A stretch of 64,000 bases of DNA, from assembly GCF_029351045.1 (NCBI RefSeq), contig NZ_JARKIN010000001.1, positions 5,046,001 to 5,110,000 of the forward strand. Reading direction: 5' to 3'. Each line of letters begins with the position of its first letter. The first letter of the stretch is position 1. This stretch comes from Streptomyces sp. WMMB303 (lineage in GTDB: Bacteria; Actinomycetota; Actinomycetes; Streptomycetales; Streptomycetaceae). Positions 1 through 8,424 of this stretch are shown piece by piece. Both the position numbers and the translations under genes were made by a program. The notes under the pieces are model-generated. The model made no database searches, had not been told where the DNA came from, and saw only the letters and a list, made by a program, of their open reading frames with translations.

Positions 1-142
1 GCGCGGCGGAGTCCCGGGCGGAGGCGTCAGCGTCCCGGTCGGAGGCGGTGAGGTGATCGTCGCTACGGGTGGCGCCGGACTCCACCGGTTCCGCTTCGGC
101 GGTTCCGGCAGGTGGCGCGGAGCCCGGCTGAGGGTGCGGCAT
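1..142 (-). CDS. 5' end of an unidentified protein downstream of the siderophore synthetase (partial)
   Basis: An ATG at 142 preceded by a strong GGAGAGGAG ribosome site opens a frame that runs off the left edge of the window. The visible 47 residues (MPHPQPGSAPPAGTAEAEPV...) are rich in Pro, Ala, Ser, Asp and Glu and carry no domain. The start lies 39 bases after the stop of the IucA/IucC gene on the same strand, so the two are probably cotranscribed. The gene may encode another siderophore enzyme such as an acyltransferase, a second synthetase or an aminotransferase. That is inference from position only, since the conserved part is outside the window. Confidence 0.6.
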   Translation of the reverse strand, partial: MPHPQPGSAPPAGTAEAEPVESGATRSDDHLTASDRDADASARDSAA

Positions 143-181
143 GACGACGTCTCCTCTCCTGGGGAGGCCGGAGGCCAGGGG

Positions 182-2140
182 TCAGGGGGCTAGCGGGTTG
201 TCGAGGGTGACGTAGACGGACTGGGTGTCGACCGGGCCGACGAGCTCGTCCATACCGTGCAACCGGGTGAGCAGGTTCGCCTTGCAACGCAGCGTCGGGG
301 AGTCGAGCAGCAGCGCGGGCAGCGGGGAGGCGGGGTCCTGACGTGCCGCATCCTGCAGAAAGCGACGGAGCGCGGCGAGCAGCACCGTTTCGTCCGCGAG
401 CTGCTGGGCGCCGAACGCGCCGATGAGTCCGAGAATGTTGTTGATGCCCAGGTAGTAGGCGAAGCGTTCGTCGGTGACGTCGTCCGCGACGAAGGTGTCG
501 CTCTCCACCCCCAGCTCCGGGCCGGGCAGCCGGCGGGTGAGTGCGTCCCGGTGCGAGGTGCGGAAGTAGTACCCCTGGTTGTCCCGGTAGCGTCCGCCCG
601 CGGGCCAGCCGTGTGCGTCCAGGAGTACGAGGGTGTTCTGCTGGTGGGCCTCGAGGGCGATGCCTCCGTGCGCGTCCAGCCAGAGGATCGGCCCCACCAC
701 GGTGTCCAGATAGCGCAGGAACCACTCGGCGGCCACCGCGCCGACCGGCCGCCTGGTGTGCCGGGCGAGCGCGTGCACCACGGCTCCGAGCCGGGAGAGC
801 AACGCGTCGGAGGAACCGGGGTTTCCGGGCACGTGAGGGGCGGGGACGGGCGCAGTCAGTCCGGCGACGCACACGGCGTCCTCGCCCGCGCCGAAGGGAT
901 TGTGCCGTACGACGGTGTCGAAGCCGGGCACGCGTCCTTCCCCGGGGACGTCGACGCCGAGCCAGGCGGGGTCGCGCACGATGTCGAAGCAGGGATGGGC
1001 GGCGCGCCAGGCGCGGCCGAGACCGCCGCGGAGCAGCCGGTGCATCTCCACACCGCGCAGCAGTTCCTTGCGGAGGTTCTCGCGGCGCGAGTTGGTGATG
1101 CGCAGCCCCACCGAGAGCTTGAGCATCGCGTTGCTGTCCGCCCGGAAGACGGTGCGCACCGAGGAGGTGGGGCTCCAGCTCTCCCCCGTCCGACCGAGGT
1201 CGTGCAGGAGTCCGACGTCCAGCAGGGCCCGGACCATGCGGTTGTGCTGTACCTCCCGGGCCTGCCACGGGTGCAGGGGTACCGGTACGCATTCCTCGGG
1301 GAGGCGGCCGGCGAGGGCGCGCCCGCTCAGGCGCAGCGCGAGCTGGGTGACCGGTACGGGTTTGCCGCGGTCGGTCCAGGCGGAGTCCCCCGCGAGGACC
1401 GAACGGTGCACCGCCATCCAGTGCAGCGGGAAGCTGCCGCGCAGTTCGGGCGAGTAGACGCCCTCCTCCGCGTCGGAGAGGCCCTCGCGGCTCTTGGGGG
1501 TGGGGTGCAGGGGGTGACCGAAGAGCAGCGCCTGCTCACCGTCGAGGAACGGCCCGGTGCCGGGCGGGGGCGCGGGATGGTCGCGCCTGTCGGCGAGGAA
1601 CCGCGCGGTGCGCTGCACGGAGTCGGCGACCCGGCCCACGAGGGCGGCGTTCTCCGCGGCTCCCGCGCCCTCGGCCGCGCCCCCGGCGGAGCCGGGGTTC
1701 CGGGCGGCGTGCGCGGCCTCGCGTCCGATCAGGGCGGCGACCGCGACGGCCTGCAGCGGGGCGGCGCCATCCGGCGCGCCCTCCAGATGCGGCGGGTCGA
1801 AACGGTGCCATCCGACGGGCGACCAGTGCCGTACCGGAACCAGCAGCGCGGTGCCGCTGGCGGACAGCGGGATGCGCAGCACTCCGTCCCGCGGGGCTTC
1901 GGGGGCGGTCTCGCGGACCCAGCAGCGCAGCAGGTTCTCGACCGCGGCCGCGTCGGCCGCCGCGCGGGGATCCGGGTTCTCCAGCGGATCGCGACGCGGC
2001 ATGCATGCGTGGCGCCGGGGGGACTCCTGGTCGGAAGGCGCGAGACGGCGCTCCTGCTGGGGGACCGTCGGCTCGATCAGGTCGGCGAGCCTCCGACGGA
2101 CCGGTTCCGTCGGCTCGTCGGCTCCGGAGCGCGCGTTCAC
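182..2140 (-). CDS. IucA/IucC family NRPS-independent siderophore synthetase
   Basis: Predicted NIS synthetase that adenylates a carboxylate and condenses it with an amine or hydroxylamine to build a hydroxamate or carboxylate siderophore in the cytoplasm. Family motifs seen in order are GHPLHPTPKSREG (ATP-binding HPxHPxxK), VPLHPWQ, a PTSSVRTVFR-type segment, KLSVGLRITNSRRENLRKE, and the C-terminal FhuF-like part with ALEAHQQNTLV and RDNQGYYFR. At 652 aa it is somewhat longer than the usual ~600 because of about 45 low-complexity N-terminal residues. The GTG start at 2140 has an ideal GGAGGAG site 6 bases upstream, so this extension is probably real. A later ATG at codon 47 has no better signal. 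The gene is first in its operon, followed closely by the truncated gene at the window edge. I saw no iron-box-like repeat in the 290-base upstream region. The exact substrate (desferrioxamine-type or other) cannot be read from sequence. Confidence 0.88.
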   Translation of the reverse strand: MNARSGADEPTEPVRRRLADLIEPTVPQQERRLAPSDQESPRRHACMPRRDPLENPDPRAAADAAAVENLLRCWVRETAPEAPRDGVLRIPLSASGTALLVPVRHWSPVGWHRFDPPHLEGAPDGAAPLQAVAVAALIGREAAHAARNPGSAGGAAEGAGAAENAALVGRVADSVQRTARFLADRRDHPAPPPGTGPFLDGEQALLFGHPLHPTPKSREGLSDAEEGVYSPELRGSFPLHWMAVHRSVLAGDSAWTDRGKPVPVTQLALRLSGRALAGRLPEECVPVPLHPWQAREVQHNRMVRALLDVGLLHDLGRTGESWSPTSSVRTVFRADSNAMLKLSVGLRITNSRRENLRKELLRGVEMHRLLRGGLGRAWRAAHPCFDIVRDPAWLGVDVPGEGRVPGFDTVVRHNPFGAGEDAVCVAGLTAPVPAPHVPGNPGSSDALLSRLGAVVHALARHTRRPVGAVAAEWFLRYLDTVVGPILWLDAHGGIALEAHQQNTLVLLDAHGWPAGGRYRDNQGYYFRTSHRDALTRRLPGPELGVESDTFVADDVTDERFAYYLGINNILGLIGAFGAQQLADETVLLAALRRFLQDAARQDPASPLPALLLDSPTLRCKANLLTRLHGMDELVGPVDTQSVYVTLDNPLAP

Positions 2141-2430
2141 TGAAGTCTCCTCCGCTGGTGTCGACCGGGCGCGCCGGGCAGCGAGCCACTGTCCCCCTTA
2201 CGTACCAACGAGGTGAACGGCCCCCGAACACGGCCTGGGTGAAGTCCCCTCCACGGTCGCCGTGGCATGCGGAGCACTTGAGGGCGCGTGTGGAGGTCGT
2301 GCGCCCCGGGGAACCGCGGACCCTGCTGTGCCCGTCCCGAACACCACCGGGCATAGTGGGGGCCGCCCTCACCCGGCGAGGTGCATGACAAGTCAACAGG
2401 CACAAGTTCCACTTCAGGGGGAGTTCAGCC

Positions 2431-3648
2431 ATGCCATCGATAGCCAGGTCCGCTCGGCGCCGTCCGGCGCTGGCCGCGGCAGCGGTCGCCGCCGTGCTGG
2501 CGGTCACTGCCACCGCCTGCGGTCCGGAGGACGACAAAGCCGACGCCAAGGCCGACTCGGCCTCCTCGCAGGAGGCGAGCCGCGACGTCAAGAAGGACCT
2601 GGGGCTCCCCGACGACCTCCCGAAGGATCTCCCGACCTCCCTGGACGACCTGGACGCCTGGAAGAACGGCGCCTGGAAGAACTGGGACCGGGACAAGTGG
2701 CTCAAGGAAGCCAAGGAGTTCTTCAACCCGATCATCGACGACCTGTGGGACCCGGACCGCATGAAGGACGCGGACGGGAACGACCGCAAGGTCGACGACT
2801 CGGACATCGACGACAGCCCCAGCGGCGGCAGCGACGGCACCGGCGAGGACGAGGGTGTCACCGACCCGAAGCCGGAGGCGGTCAAGGCCGCCGCGGTCAA
2901 GACGCCCTACACCAAGGACGATCTGCCTGTCGGCAAGGTGTTCATGGACACGCCGAAGGGGGCCATGGTCTGCTCCGGCTCCGTGTTGAAGGACCCGCGC
3001 CATCCGGGCAAGTCCAACCTGGTGGCCACCGCCGGGCACTGCGTGCACGGCGGGGCGGGCAAGGGCTGGTACCGCAACGTGGTCTTCGTGCCGGACTACA
3101 ACCCCACCGGACTGTCGAACAAGCAGCTCGCCACCGCGTCGCAGAGCCAGGTCGCCCCCGACGGCATCTGGTGGGCCAAGCGCGCCCGGACGACCAAGCA
3201 CTGGATCCAGAACGGCGCCGAGCGCGGCGGCAAGGGCGCCCAGCAGGACTTCGCCGTGCTCCAGGTCCAGCCCGAGGACAAAAGCAGCGCCTCGCTGGAG
3301 GAGAAGGCCGGCGGCGCACTGCAGGCCACCTTCACCACGCCGCGGGTCAAGTCCATCAAGAGCCTCGGCGCCGTGGGCTACCCGGCCGCACCGCCCTTCG
3401 ACGGCTCCCGGATGTACCGCTGCGACGACAAGCCGGGCCGACTGACGATCGACCCGCAGCAGCCCTCGATGTACCGCATCGGCTGCACCATGACGGCCGG
3501 TTCCTCCGGCGGCCCCTGGCTGGACTCCTCGGGCACCCGGTTGCTCTCCGTGACCTCCATCGGCCCGATCACCGCCGACTGGCTGGCCGGTGCCCGCCTC
3601 GGCAAGGAGGCCAAGGCCGTCTTCGACACGATCAGCAAGGAGAGCTGA
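2431..3648 (+). CDS. secreted trypsin-like serine protease lipoprotein (paralogue 1)
   Basis: 405-residue exported protein. The N-terminus (MPSIARSARRRPALAAAAVA...) is a signal peptide ending in a relaxed lipobox, TATAC, so it is probably anchored outside the membrane. A chymotrypsin-fold catalytic triad is visible: His in ATAGHCVH, Asp in QQDFAVL and Ser in GSSGGPW. Between the signal and the protease domain lies a charged module with LPKDLPTSLDDLDAWKNG and a Trp-rich stretch that is repeated almost exactly in the next gene. The start ATG at 2431 has GGGGGAG just upstream. The downstream gene begins within about 75 bases and is a tandem duplicate. The fold resembles Glu-specific V8-like or trypsin-like peptidases. 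The substrate is unknown. Confidence 0.85.
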   Translation: MPSIARSARRRPALAAAAVAAVLAVTATACGPEDDKADAKADSASSQEASRDVKKDLGLPDDLPKDLPTSLDDLDAWKNGAWKNWDRDKWLKEAKEFFNPIIDDLWDPDRMKDADGNDRKVDDSDIDDSPSGGSDGTGEDEGVTDPKPEAVKAAAVKTPYTKDDLPVGKVFMDTPKGAMVCSGSVLKDPRHPGKSNLVATAGHCVHGGAGKGWYRNVVFVPDYNPTGLSNKQLATASQSQVAPDGIWWAKRARTTKHWIQNGAERGGKGAQQDFAVLQVQPEDKSSASLEEKAGGALQATFTTPRVKSIKSLGAVGYPAAPPFDGSRMYRCDDKPGRLTIDPQQPSMYRIGCTMTAGSSGGPWLDSSGTRLLSVTSIGPITADWLAGARLGKEAKAVFDTISKES

Positions 3649-3723
3649 GCACCGATGCGGCCCGAAGAACGCCGTACGCGCCAGGCCCACCTCTCGTACG
3701 GATCATCAGGGGAACCTCGGATC

Positions 3724-4926
3724 ATGCCACGCCTACGCAGGTCCGGACGCGGACGTCCGGTTCTGGTCACCGCGGCGCTCGCGGCGACACTCACCCTCAC
3801 CGCCACCGCATGCTCGGGTGACGACGACTCCGGCAAGAAGGCGGACGCCAAGCCCGCCGCTTCCGATTCCGCTCAGGGCGGCGACGACGGGAAGGACAGG
3901 ATCGGTCTCCCCGACAAGCTGCCCAAGGACCTGCCCACGTCGATGAAGGACCTCGAGGGGTGGAAGAAGGGCGCCTGGAAGAACTGGGACAAGGACCAGT
4001 GGGTGCGCGAGGCCGAGGACTTCGCCAACCCCTATATCAAGGGTCACTGGGACCTGGGGCGGATGAAGAAGGCCGAGGACAACGAGAAGAACGTCCCGAA
4101 GGACATCGAAAGCACCTCGGGCGCCGCCAATACCGCGGAACCGCGCCCGGTCAAGGCGCAGGCCGTCAAGACCCCGTACACCCGGAACGCGGCCCCCGCC
4201 GGCAAGGTCTTCATGGACACTCCGGAGGGCCCGATGGTCTGCTCCGGCACGGTCGTCAAGGATCCGCGCCATCCGGGCAAGTCCAATCTGGTGGCCACCG
4301 CCGGGCACTGCGTCCACTCCGGCAGGAGCGGCGGCTGGCTGCGCAACATCACCTTCATCCCGGCCTTCAACGACAAGGGCCGCTCCATGCCCGCGGTCAA
4401 CAGCGCCCCGCCGCAGGAGGTGGCGCCGTACGGTCAGTGGTGGGTGAAGTGGGCCCAGACCAGCAACTACTGGATCCAGAAGGGCGCCAAGTCCGGGGGC
4501 GGCGGCTCCCAGCAGGACTTCGCTGTGCTGCGCGTGGAGCCGGTGAACAAGTCGGGCAAATCACTGGAGGAGACCGTCGGCAACGCCATCAAGGTCAACT
4601 TCCACGCGCCCTCGTCCTCCCGGATCAAGGGTGTCAGCAATTACGGCTACCCGGCGGCTCCGCCCTTCGACGGAGCCAGGATGTACTCCTGCACCGACCG
4701 GCCGGGCGCGCTGACGATCGACCCGCAACAGCCCGCGCTGTACCGCATCGGCTGCACCATGACGGGCGGTTCCTCCGGCGGTGCCTGGCTGATCAAGGGC
4801 TCCGGCGGCAAGCCCGAGCTGATCTCGGTCAACTCCATCGGCCCGCACCCGGCCACCTGGCTGGCGGGACCGCGGCTGGGCGCGACCGCCAAGGCGGTCT
4901 TCGACGCCGCGAGCAAAAAGGGCTGA
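3724..4926 (+). CDS. secreted trypsin-like serine protease lipoprotein (paralogue 2)
   Basis: 400-residue paralogue of the preceding gene. The frame is open from an ATG at 3655, but the ATG at 3724 is preferred. It is preceded by a GGGGAA site and begins a clean signal peptide (MPRLRRSGRGRPVLVTAALA...) ending in the relaxed lipobox TATAC-SG. The triad His (TAGHCVHS), Asp (QQDFAVL) and Ser (GSSGGAW) is intact. The pre-protease module (LPKDLPTSMKDLEGWKKG, then KNWDKDQW) matches that of paralogue 1. Cotranscription with paralogue 1 is likely, and a strong hairpin follows the stop. Divergence is mostly in the linkers, which suggests an old tandem duplication kept under selection. Confidence 0.85.
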   Translation: MPRLRRSGRGRPVLVTAALAATLTLTATACSGDDDSGKKADAKPAASDSAQGGDDGKDRIGLPDKLPKDLPTSMKDLEGWKKGAWKNWDKDQWVREAEDFANPYIKGHWDLGRMKKAEDNEKNVPKDIESTSGAANTAEPRPVKAQAVKTPYTRNAAPAGKVFMDTPEGPMVCSGTVVKDPRHPGKSNLVATAGHCVHSGRSGGWLRNITFIPAFNDKGRSMPAVNSAPPQEVAPYGQWWVKWAQTSNYWIQKGAKSGGGGSQQDFAVLRVEPVNKSGKSLEETVGNAIKVNFHAPSSSRIKGVSNYGYPAAPPFDGARMYSCTDRPGALTIDPQQPALYRIGCTMTGGSSGGAWLIKGSGGKPELISVNSIGPHPATWLAGPRLGATAKAVFDAASKKG

Positions 4927-4970
4927 CCCTGTCGGGCACGCCGTCCCGGCGCGCCCGGCGCACATCGGAC

Positions 4971-5009
4971 GAGGGCCGTCCCTCCCGGTCTCCGGGAGGG
5001 ACGGCCCTC
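4971..5009. terminator. bidirectional terminator between the protease pair and hflX
   Basis: Perfect 18-bp inverted repeat (4971-4988 with 4992-5009) with a 3-base loop, lying between the convergent stops at 4926 (+) and 5037 (-). The sequence after the + arm, GTTGTCGTT, is moderately T-rich. Confidence 0.85.
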
Positions 5010-5036
5010 GTTGTCGTTCCGGTGCGGTACGCGCTG

Positions 5037-6536
5037 CTACGGCCGTGCGGCCAGCGGCTGGAACCCGCGCAGCTCCGCGGCGAGCTCCTCGTGCACCCGC
5101 GCCTTGAGCAGGGTTCCCTGTTCGACGTGTTCCTCGGAGAGGACCTCGCCCTGGGAGTGCACCCGGGAGACCAGCTTGCCCTCGGTGTAGGGAAGCAGCA
5201 CCTCCAGCTCCACGGAAGGATGCGGCAGCTCGTTGTCGATCAGCTCCCGCAACTCGTCGACGCCCTGCCCGGTGCGGGCGGAGACGACCAGTGCGTGCTT
5301 CTCGTTGCGCAGCAGCCGCTGCACGACCAGCGGGTCGGCTGCGTCGGCCTTGTTCACGACCACGATCTCGGGCACCTGGGCAGCGCCCACCTCGCGGATG
5401 ACCTCGCGCACGGCGGCCAGCTGCTCCTCGGGGGCGGGGTGTGCCCCGTCCACCACGTGCAGGATCAGGTCGGCGTCGCCGACCTCCTCCATGGTGGAGC
5501 GGAACGCCTCCACCAAGTGGTGCGGAAGGTGCCGGACGAAGCCGACCGTGTCGGCCAGCGTGTAGGCCCTGCCCGTGGGGGTCTCCGCCTTGCGCACGGT
5601 GGGGTCCAGAGTGGCGAACAGCGCGTTCTCCACCAGCACACCCGCGCCGGTGAGGCGGTTGAGCAGGGAGGACTTGCCCGCGTTGGTGTATCCGGCGATG
5701 GCAACCGAAGGCACCTTGTTGCGCCGCCGGTCCTGCCGCTGCACGTCGCGGCCGGTTTTCATCTCCGCGATCTCCCGGCGCATCTTCGCCATCTTCTCGC
5801 GGATCCGCCGCCGGTCGGTCTCGATCTTGGTCTCACCAGGACCACGCGTGGCCATACCGCCACCCGCCGAGCCGGAACCACCGCCACCCATCTGCCGCGA
5901 GAGCGACTGGCCCCAGCCCCGCAGCCTGGGCAGCATGTAGTTCATCTGGGCCAGTGCCACCTGCGCCTTGCCCTCTCGCGACTTGGCGTGCTGGGCGAAG
6001 ATGTCCAGGATCAGCGCCGTGCGGTCCACGACCTTGACCTTGACGACGTCTTCGAGGTGGATGAGCTGGCCGGGAGTGAGTTCGCCGTCGCACACCACGG
6101 TGTCGGCACCGGTCTCCAGGACGATGTCCCGCAGCTCCGCCGCCTTGCCGGAGCCGATGTAGGTGGCCGCGTCGGGCTTGTCCCTGCGCTGGACGACTCC
6201 GTCGAGCACCAGCGCACCCGCGGTCTCCGCGAGGGCTGCCAGCTCGGCCAGGGAGTTCTCCGCGTCATCGGCGCTGCCGGACGTCCAGACGCCGACCAGC
6301 ACCACGCGCTCCAGACGCAGCTGCCGGTACTCGACCTCTGTGACGTCCTCCAGCTCGGTGGAGAGGCCCGCCACGCGCCGCAGCGCGGCACGCTCCGAGC
6401 GGTCGAGCTGCTCACCGTCACGGTTTTCGTCCAGCTCATGACCGAGAGCGACGTCCTCTTCCATCAGGGCGCCGGCTCGGCGGTTCGTCGTGGCGGTGCG
6501 CTGGCCGTTCTGTGGAAGGGAAGAGGAGTGGGTCAA
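5037..6536 (-). CDS. hflX: ribosome-associated GTPase HflX
   Basis: Heat-shock ribosome-splitting GTPase, 499 aa from the preferred start. The N-terminal HflX domain includes the glycine-rich segment RQMGGGGSGSAGGG and the signature RGPGETKIETDRRRI. The G domain follows with G1 GYTNAGKSSLLNR, G3 DTVGFVRHLPHHLVEAF and G4 NKADAAD. The frame is open up to 6662, but that extension is unlike HflX proteins. A TTG at 6536, six bases after AAGGAT, gives MTHSSSLPQNGQ..., which is the N-terminus I expect for Streptomyces HflX. It is the last gene of a minus-strand run after the M1 peptidase, separated by about 220 bases, and is likely transcribed from its own promoter. Confidence 0.93.
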   Translation of the reverse strand: MTHSSSLPQNGQRTATTNRRAGALMEEDVALGHELDENRDGEQLDRSERAALRRVAGLSTELEDVTEVEYRQLRLERVVLVGVWTSGSADDAENSLAELAALAETAGALVLDGVVQRRDKPDAATYIGSGKAAELRDIVLETGADTVVCDGELTPGQLIHLEDVVKVKVVDRTALILDIFAQHAKSREGKAQVALAQMNYMLPRLRGWGQSLSRQMGGGGSGSAGGGMATRGPGETKIETDRRRIREKMAKMRREIAEMKTGRDVQRQDRRRNKVPSVAIAGYTNAGKSSLLNRLTGAGVLVENALFATLDPTVRKAETPTGRAYTLADTVGFVRHLPHHLVEAFRSTMEEVGDADLILHVVDGAHPAPEEQLAAVREVIREVGAAQVPEIVVVNKADAADPLVVQRLLRNEKHALVVSARTGQGVDELRELIDNELPHPSVELEVLLPYTEGKLVSRVHSQGEVLSEEHVEQGTLLKARVHEELAAELRGFQPLAARP

Positions 6537-6754
6537 GTGGATCCTTAGGTCGACGGACTGTTGCGTACCGAACAACGTCGCAGCGGCGCGGAAGATTCCC
6601 GGCGTGAGCGGGCCCCTCGGGTCCGGCGGCGCTGCGCCGCGCGGCCACAAGGATGGTCGCACGGCGCAGCGACGGCGTCACCCGTATTTGCCGCCACTCG
6701 CCCGGCCCGGCCGACTCGGACGGGCCGGACGGACCGGCGCTGGACCGCGAGCCG

Positions 6755-8296
6755 CTACCGTCCGTCCGCGCGCGCCTGCTCGAGAGATCTCGCCGTGCTC
6801 ACGCGCGCCTTTCCGGCCTTTCCGGCCGGGCGCCGCGGCGGCGGCTGCTGCTTCCACTCCGGGTGCCCGGGCATGGGCGGGGTGGTCTTCCCGTAGAGCC
6901 ACTTCTTCAGGAACCCGCTCTGGTCCCGGCCGGACACCTCACCGGCCAGCGCGATGAAGTCGGCGGTGGTGGCGCTGGAATCGCGGTACCGGCGGGGCCA
7001 GGCGCGCTGCAGCCGGGCGAACGCCTGCTCGCCCATGTGTGCACGCAGCGCGTACAGCACCACGGCGGCGCCGTTGTACACGATCGGGGTGAAGAGCTCG
7101 ATCTTCCCGCTCTTGCGAGCGGGGAGGAGCGCCGCGGGCGGCCCGTAGCGTTCGCGCCAGGTGTCGGACTGCTCGTAGGAGGCCCGCACCCGCTTCTCCA
7201 CCGGGATGCCGCCGCGCTTCTCCGCATAGGCCCACTCGTGCCAGGTCGCGTGCCCCTCGTTCAGCCACAGGTCGGTCCAGCGGTGTGGGGAGACACTGTC
7301 GCCGTACCACTGGTGCGCCAGTTCGTGCACCATCAGTGACTCCCGGTACCAGTCCGGGACCTGCCGCGAGGAGAGCAGGTTCTGCTCGAAGAGCGAGAGG
7401 GTCTGCGTCTCCAGCGCGAACCCGAAGTCCGCGTCGGCGGCCAGCACCCCGTAGGTCTCGAACGGGTACTTCCCGGCCCGTCGCTCCATCCAGGAGATCT
7501 GCCGGGAGGTCTCGTTCAGCACCGGCTCCAGCGCCTTGCGCTGCCGGGCGGGGACGACGTGCCGCAGGGCCAGCCCGTGCGGTCCCGTGGAGCGCACGAC
7601 AGCGGAGCGGCCGATCGACACCTGCGCCAGTTCGGTGGCCATCGGGTGCCCCGAGCGGTACGTCCAGACCGTCTGCCGCGCCGACCCGGTACGGCCGGCC
7701 GGCAGCCCGCCGGCCACGACGGTCAGCCCGCGCGGGGCCCGCACCCGGAAGGTGAACATGGCCTTGTCCGACGGATGGTCGTTGGAGGGGAACACCCGGT
7801 GTGCCGCGTCGGCCTGGTTGGCCATGGCGAGGCCGTCCGCGGTGCGCACCCAGCCGCCGTTCTTCCGGGTGGGGTCGCTGGTGTGGCGGACCTCGATGTG
7901 CAGCCAGGAACCGCGGTGCAGCGGCGCCCCCGGCGTGACCACCAGGTCCTCGCCCGCCCGCGCGTACTCCGCCGGCCGACCGTTGACGCGCACGGACCGT
8001 ACATCTCCGCCGGCGAAGTCCAGGTTGAACCGTTCCATCGGCCCGGTGATCTGCGCGTCGATCACGGTGCGGGCGCTGAGCGGCTTGCTGTTGTCACCGC
8101 TGTAGTCGAAGGAGATGTCGTAGCTGCGGACGTCGTAGCCGGGGTTGCCGAGCTGTGGGAAGAGGTGGTCGCCGATGCCGACCGGCCGGGGCGCCGGAAG
8201 GGCTGCGCCGACCAGGGCGAGCGCGGTGGCCGCGACCGTGCCGGCGACGGCGCAGCGCCGTCCGGCCGATGCGCGGGTGAGGGCTGTGAGGGCCAT
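6755..8296 (-). CDS. secreted M1-family zinc metallopeptidase (aminopeptidase N-like)
   Basis: 513-residue exported metallopeptidase. A signal peptide occupies about the first 35 residues. The zinc motif HELAHQWYGDSV, followed 18 residues on by the third ligand in WLNEGHATWHEW, is the gluzincin HExxH-x18-E signature. FALETQTLS stands where GAMEN sits in classical M1 enzymes, and YNGAAVVLYALR carries the transition-state Tyr. The protein lacks the long C-terminal ERAP-like domain of the ~850-residue aminopeptidases, so it belongs to the short secreted actinobacterial class. The start ATG at 8296 is clear. It is flanked by rshA upstream and hflX downstream on the same strand, with separate transcription likely. 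Confidence 0.88.
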   Translation of the reverse strand: MALTALTRASAGRRCAVAGTVAATALALVGAALPAPRPVGIGDHLFPQLGNPGYDVRSYDISFDYSGDNSKPLSARTVIDAQITGPMERFNLDFAGGDVRSVRVNGRPAEYARAGEDLVVTPGAPLHRGSWLHIEVRHTSDPTRKNGGWVRTADGLAMANQADAAHRVFPSNDHPSDKAMFTFRVRAPRGLTVVAGGLPAGRTGSARQTVWTYRSGHPMATELAQVSIGRSAVVRSTGPHGLALRHVVPARQRKALEPVLNETSRQISWMERRAGKYPFETYGVLAADADFGFALETQTLSLFEQNLLSSRQVPDWYRESLMVHELAHQWYGDSVSPHRWTDLWLNEGHATWHEWAYAEKRGGIPVEKRVRASYEQSDTWRERYGPPAALLPARKSGKIELFTPIVYNGAAVVLYALRAHMGEQAFARLQRAWPRRYRDSSATTADFIALAGEVSGRDQSGFLKKWLYGKTTPPMPGHPEWKQQPPPRRPAGKAGKARVSTARSLEQARADGR

Positions 8297-8424
8297 GCAG
8301 GATCGCTACCAGCCAGCGGGCCGCGTCCCGCCCGGCTCGGGGCCTCTCCACCCGAAAGGGGACGTGCCGCGCCTCCGCCCGCGCGGCCCGGCGGCTGTCC
8401 GGTGGCGTCCGGACGGACAGTGCG

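Noticed and set aside
1536..2900. 454-codon minus-strand frame spanning the IucA/IucC start and the protease start
   Set aside because: Runs across two genes with good starts and motifs, mixing a different frame of each; no domain.
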